Part shown: in pieces, positions 59,370-64,000 of the stretch
Position numbering within the stretch: the first letter of the stretch is position 1
Layout: each line of letters starts with the position of its first letter
Made by a program: the position numbers and the translations under genes
NCBI GenBank assembly: GCA_029237695.1
Contig: CM055274.1
Coordinates: 24,231,505 to 24,295,504, forward strand
Reading direction: 5' to 3'
From: Conchocele bisecta
Taxonomy: Eukaryota > Mollusca > Bivalvia > Lucinida > Thyasiridae
DNA: 64,000 nucleotides
The notes under the pieces: generated by a model
What the model saw: the letters and a program-made list of their open reading frames with translations, nothing else
What the model was told of the DNA's origin: nothing
Databases searched by the model: none

Positions 59370-60345
59370 ACAGGTAATTTATATAGGTAAATTACTACAT
59401 TGTATATTACATTTCCGTAAACTGTGTTGAAAATATTGTGGCATTATGTGGACCTGTGCAGATATATGTAGATAAATATAGGACTAATAAAAAAAATTTC
59501 TGGCCTCCAGTAGCAAGCATTATTATTTTTAATTTTTAAAAAAAGAAATTTATTTTTTTTTTCCATTTTTTTTTTTTCATTTTTTTTTTTCAAATTCTTT
59601 TTCAATTTTTGCCTAGTAGCATAAGGTCGTAAGTGCTATATACAGACTATTCACCTGTGCATGTGCTAGCATGTGCAACTGACCACTGACCACTTACAGG
59701 TAATTTATACAGGTAAATGATTATATTACATTCCGTAAACAAAACTGTGTTGAAAATATTCGTGCACCTATTGTAATTAGTGGATTATTGGCAACTAATG
59801 ACCTGTGCATATATATGTAGATAAATATAGGACTATTAAAAAACATTCTGGGCTCCAGTAGGGAGCATTATTTTTTTATTTTTTTTAAATTTAATTTTTG
59901 TTTTCCTTTTATTTTTTTACATTCTTTTTCAATTTTTTAACTGACCACTAACTTATTACAGGTAATTTATACAGGTACATTATTACATTTCCGTAAACTG
60001 TGTTGACAATATTGTGGCAGTATGTGGACCTGTGCAGATATATGTAGATAAATATAGGACTATTAACAAAAATTCTGGGCTCCAGTAGCGAGCATTATCT
60101 TCTTCTTTTTTTTTTTGTATATTACATTTCCGTAAACTGTGTTTGAAAATATTGTGGCATTATGTGGACCTGTGCAGATATATGTAGATACATATAGGAC
60201 TATTAAAAAAAATTCTGGGCTCCAGTAGCAAGCATTATTATTTTTGATTTTTAAACTTTATTTTTCCATTTCTTTTTTTCATTTTTTTTTTCAAATTATT
60301 TTTCAATTTTTGTCTAGTAGCATAAGGTCGTAAGTGCTATATACA
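59370..60345 (+). repeat. Degenerate tandem array, four units, T-rich
   Basis: 'cctgtgcagatatatgtaga' with 'taaatataggactatt' and 'ctgggctccagtagcaagca' recur near 59455, 59800, 60030 and 60172, separated by poly-T tracts. Confidence 0.8.
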
Positions 60346-60351
60346 GACTAT

Positions 60352-60438
60352 TATCATATAATAAAACAATTATTGACTAGTGAGCCATAGAATATAATCT
60401 GATATTCTATGGCTCACTAGTCAATAATTGTATAATAT
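60352..60438. repeat. Palindrome 'caattattgactagtgagcc'
   Basis: 'aattattgactagtgagcca' and 'tggctcactagtcaataatt' are perfect complements around 'tctgatattct'. Confidence 0.8.
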
Positions 60439-60599
60439 GTTCGGGCCAGTGACAATTGCTTTCGGGCCCAGGCTCGAGGTCAAGGCTGGACAAGGCGAGG
60501 CATTTGATTCCGCAGAATTCTTGTTTACTTATCTCCCTTTGTTGTTTCGTGCTCTGATTTTGTATCCAGAGCATAACTCGAACACCCTTTGGAATATTT

Positions 60600-61200
60600 G
60601 TATGCCCCACCACGATAGTGGAGGGGGCATTTAGTGTTACCCTTGTCCGTCCGTCCGTCCGCACACACGAATGGGTACTTGTTGTAAGCGTACGGGGATC
60701 TTATTGGGTAGGGTTAGGATAGTGTTGGGTACTCTTGTTGGGTATTTTTATAGAGTAAAAACCCAACAAGTATTCATTCGTAGGAACGTGCGTCCCGTCC
60801 TCCCGTCGTCCCGTCCGTCCGTCCGTCCGTCACAAAACTTTAACACTCGGGTAAATGTCTCATAATTTCTTCATCCTTCGACCGATATCCTTCATATTTC
60901 ATATACACATTGCTCTAATGGTCCTCTACCGCCCTGTGCCAAATCCACGTTCGTCCTGCCCCCGCCAAGCCCAGGGTTAAGATCACATACTTAGTGCTTC
61001 AAAAACTTTAATGCTCAGGTAAATATCTTATAATTTCTGTTTTCTTTCACGGATCAGCTTCATATTTCACATATGCATTGCTCTAATGGTCCTCTACCGC
61101 TCTGTGCCAAATCCACGTTCGTCCTGCCCCCGCCAAGCCCAGGGTCAAGGTCACATACTTGATGCTTCAAAAACTTTAACGCTCAGGTAAAAGAAAATTT
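60600..61200 (+). repeat. 'cgtccgtccgtccg' repeat with two ~180-bp units
   Basis: Start 'ccccaccacgatagtggagg', then 'ccgtccgtccgtccg' at 60648 and 60810. 'gctctaatggtcctctaccg' and 'cctgcccccgccaagcccag' recur at about 60911 and 61080. Confidence 0.75.
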
Positions 61201-61224
61201 TGACTTGGAATTTGGCCTCATTTA

Positions 61225-61650
61225 TTATCAAAGCGATATGTGGGACATCCGTGTTCTATGAACACATTTTCTAGTTTATTAAACTTCACACATGCATAGA
61301 AGACGACCCAAAGGTGTGTCGCACGTAAGAATGACAACTCTTGCGTCGTTAATTTCTTAGTTGTCTCCCTTTGTTGTTTCGTGCACTGATTTCGTGTCCG
61401 GAGCATAACTCGAACACCCTTTGGAATATTTTCATGAAACTTCACACATGCATAGACCACGACCCTAAATGTGTGTCACGCAAGAATGACAACTCTTGCA
61501 TCACTAATTTTTGAGTTATCTCCCTTTGTTTTTCCGTCACTGATTTTGTCTCCGGAGCATAACTCGAACACCCTTTTTTCAAACTACTTGTGTATCTGGG
61601 GAGGGGGATACACATGCGCTTGTCGACAAGCGTCCATTTCTAGTTATACT
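61225..61650 (-). repeat. Second inverted copy of the 11.3-11.8 kb array with its end
   Basis: Units as at 58630, finishing with 'tttttcaaactacttgtgta' and 'cttgtcgacaagcgtccatt', the complement of 11318-11395. The 'gacgcttgtcgacaagcg' block thus marks one end of the whole repeat. Confidence 0.8.
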
Positions 61651-61739
61651 GTGCAATTTTGATAAAATCGACTTACTGGTGTAACTGCTGTGTTGTACCG
61701 ATAATTTTCGATGTACATGTAGTACTTCAAAATGTTGAC

Positions 61740-62040
61740 TGTCTCCTTATCCGTTAGTAAAATCATTACCAAACTTCATCAATTGCTTCCTCACATTGAT
61801 ACCTATGCCGTCTGCCCCGACCAAATGTTGAAATTCTCCTGATTCGTCAGTCAGATCATTACCAAACTTCATCAATAGATTCCTCACATTAATGGCTATC
61901 CACCCAGCATTATTCAGATGATTGACCTTTGTGTCAACAATTTTGACATATGCCTGACCTTGACGTTGGTCACCTTGACATTCGGGTCTTGGTAAGTATC
62001 TATGCAGATCCTGGTTAGACTGCGCAGACACGCAGGCTGA
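61740..62040 (-). repeat. Fragment of the 22.9-24.5 kb array, inverted
   Basis: 'atcattaccaaacttcatca' twice, 'ttcctcacattgatacctat', 'gacgttggtcaccttgac'. Confidence 0.65.
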
Positions 62041-62129
62041 TATACACTGATCTTGTGTAGTAGTGGTTGGTTGGGATCATGCGATGGGTAATTTAATGAT
62101 CGGGATTCATCCGACTGGAGACCTGTAGA

Positions 62130-62428
62130 CTATTTCACCAACATTGCAAAGTATACTTTCTAGCAAAGTATACTTTGAGGGAGAAATTTTCAATTTTAGG
62201 ATAAATTTATTATTTTTTATTATACTGAATTTATTACATTATCACAGCCAAAATGGCTGTGATAATGTAATAAATTCAGTATAATAATTCTGCATACTTT
62301 TAATCATCAAATATATGGAGTCGTTAGTTCTATATGACATAATGCATTTCAGGAAAAATAAATGATTACTCCCTCAAAGTATACTTTGCTAGAAAGTATA
62401 CTTTGCAATTTTGATGAAATCGGACTAC
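62130..62428. mobile_element. CAAAGTATACTTT palindromic MITE (copy 3)
   Basis: Same ends and same central hairpin as 492-801; nearly identical over its whole length. Confidence 0.85.
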
Positions 62429-62445
62429 TGGTTTGGCCCTCAATT

Positions 62446-62735
62446 ACGTCTTTGGCTTTCTTGTATTTGAGAGTTGAATCTAGTTATACCACTTGTCAGC
62501 ATTACTTTTAGGGGAAGCGGCCAAGTGAATTTGGTGTGAGATGGAGCTGGTACCAGGTCTGGTTATTCTAATTTCAGATCTAGATATATATTTATCTCGA
62601 TGTAAATATTCCATTCTGATTTTGAGATTTTCCACCCAATGCATCAGGTTAAATGCGAAAACGAACTCGTTGGCCCGACCTTAAATAACGTTAGCTGTCG
62701 ATATGCCGTTAAACACCAATAAACAAACAAACACC
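62446..62735 (+). mobile_element. SINE-like repeat (copy 3)
   Basis: 'tttggctttcttgtatttga' through 'ggtgtgagatggagctggta' to 'ccgttaaacaccaataaaca' and (caaa)n. Confidence 0.65.
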
Positions 62736-62803
62736 ACTGGTCTCGTGTACAATGCAGTGAATAAGAATGCCACGTTTATCATACACTGTCCTGCACCTCT
62801 ACT

Positions 62804-62976
62804 CACAGATTGAAGTAACGTACCGAGGTCTATAAATACATTAAATATGCATAAAAGCATCAATAAATGAAAAAAATAAGCTAAAAGCTTTTTAGCTTAT
62901 GTTTTTTCTTCATTTATTGATGCTTTTAGGCATATTTAAAGTATTTATAGACCTTGGTCCGTTACTTCAACATGTG
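62804..62976. mobile_element. hAT-like CACAGGTTGAAG MITE with 8-bp TSD
   Basis: Flanked by CCTCTACT at 62796-62803 and 62977-62984. The ends carry one change each (CACAGATTG / CAACATGTG). Confidence 0.85.
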
Positions 62977-63231
62977 CCTCTACTTTATCAAAATCAAATA
63001 TTATGATTGCTTGAGCTTTGTCCCAGCTTGGTCAATCAACCTGTTTGATTGTCAATTTGTCACATTGAATAACATCTTCTATTAATCTAATCTGAACCAT
63101 GAATTGTCCAAGGGCTTTAAGTCTGTCTCGATTATTTCCATAGACAATACTTGATGGCTTGGAAATGACCCTTATGCCGTTGTGTGTATGTGTGGTCATG
63201 GACTTTTCCAACTGATATCAATATGCGTTTC

Positions 63232-63810
63232 ATTTTTGTTCTGAAAAGTAGTAAGATTAGTACGTTACTAGTCATATTACTTTTAGGGAGTGGGGCTAAG
63301 TGATTCTGATGTGGTGAGGACCAGTAGCCTATTTCATCAACATTGCAAAGAATACTTTAGTAGCAAAGTATACTTTGAGGGAGAAATTTTCATTTTTTTT
63401 TTAAATTTTTTAATTTTTATTATACTGAATTTATTACATTATCACAGCCATTTAATGGCTGTGATAATGTAATAAATTCAGTATAATAATTCTGCATACT
63501 TTTAATCATGAAATATATGCATTTGTTAGTTCTATATGAAATAATGCATTTCAGGAAAAATAAATGATTACTCCCTCAAAGTATACTTTGCTAGTAAAGT
63601 ATACTTTGCAATGTTGATGAAATAGGCTACAGATCAGGTTTATTATACTCTAATTCAGGGCTGAATATATAATATATATTATTTTTACGTAAATATTCAG
63701 TTCTGATTTTACCCCCATCCGTACAGGTTAAATATGGGATTCGACCCAATTAACCCGGTCCACAATGACCTAAGCTGTTGACATACCGTTAAATACCATT
63801 AACTAAATAA
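63232..63810 (+). mobile_element. SINE-like repeat (copy 4) split by a MITE
   Basis: The left part (63232-63320, 'gtggggctaagtgattctga') and right part (63632-63810, 'agatcaggtttattatactc' to 'accattaactaaataaatg') flank the next element. Confidence 0.7.
63320..63634. mobile_element. CAAAGTATACTTT palindromic MITE (copy 4), nested
   Basis: Inserted in 'gaggacc|...|agatcagg' of the SINE-like unit; the uninterrupted order is seen at 47130 and 48135. Confidence 0.85.
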
Positions 63811-64000
63811 ATGTTTGTTGCGTCTGTTCTCTAACAAATGAAAGGTTTAAATTTGAAGTTAAACTTATTGAATGTCAATGGTGTTTTATTTGTATTATAA
63901 AGTACATAGTTGTACCATTAACAGCCAATGAATAATGACATCACTGCTGTTCAATATACAACACTTTCACTCCAAGGTAACGACCATGTATTCGTCCATA

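Overview
This is eukaryotic, intron-rich, repeat-laden DNA, most likely from a marine or freshwater bivalve mollusc. The taxon is inferred from the repeat families (the 'agctcacctgagcgaagctc' repeat, 'tgtccatgcctcgcc' blocks, GTTAAAC-ending SINE-like units) and the compact palindromic MITEs; no species can be named from sequence alone. There are no operons and no long intact ORFs apart from repeat artefacts. 

One complete protein-coding gene is readable: TAF7, the TFIID subunit (TAFII55), on the + strand as nine coding exons between 30137 and 55777. All eight introns obey GT-AG and all junctions keep phase. The spliced product is 327 residues and matches the TAF7 family from start to acidic tail. 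A perfect CRE (TGACGTCA) and an ETS-type site lie just upstream, and an AATAAA follows 482 bases after the stop. Intron 5 is 10.4 kb and is filled by tandem arrays. Exon 6 sits between two inverted copies of an unusual CpG-rich array. The exon 7 acceptor is tandemly duplicated. A second gene shows only one likely exon, on the - strand at 6349-6480, encoding a membrane segment I do not recognise. 

Layout. 1-30 kb: a dense mosaic of palindromic MITEs. These include an 8-bp-TSD hAT-like family and a TTAA-flanked piggyBac-like family. The same stretch holds tandem arrays (7.1-8.6, 11.4-11.8, 19.4-20.1 and 22.9-24.5 kb), a DNA-transposon remnant with a broken THAP zinc finger (8.85-10.01 kb), a tRNA-derived SINE with target duplications (15.8 kb), a palindromic minisatellite nested in a MITE (17.1-18.1 kb), a dead non-LTR retrotransposon (25.4-27.9 kb) and a two-monomer satellite (27.9-29.2 kb). 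30-56 kb: TAF7, with introns packed with the same families. 56-64 kb: more palindromes, inverted-orientation copies of the arrays seen upstream, and SINE-like units with nested MITEs. 

The most noteworthy structures are the 4.5-kb inverted pair of CpG-rich arrays around TAF7 exon 6, the duplicated 3' splice site of exon 7, and insertion of an element exactly at the dyad centre of a host palindrome (17.1-18.1 kb).
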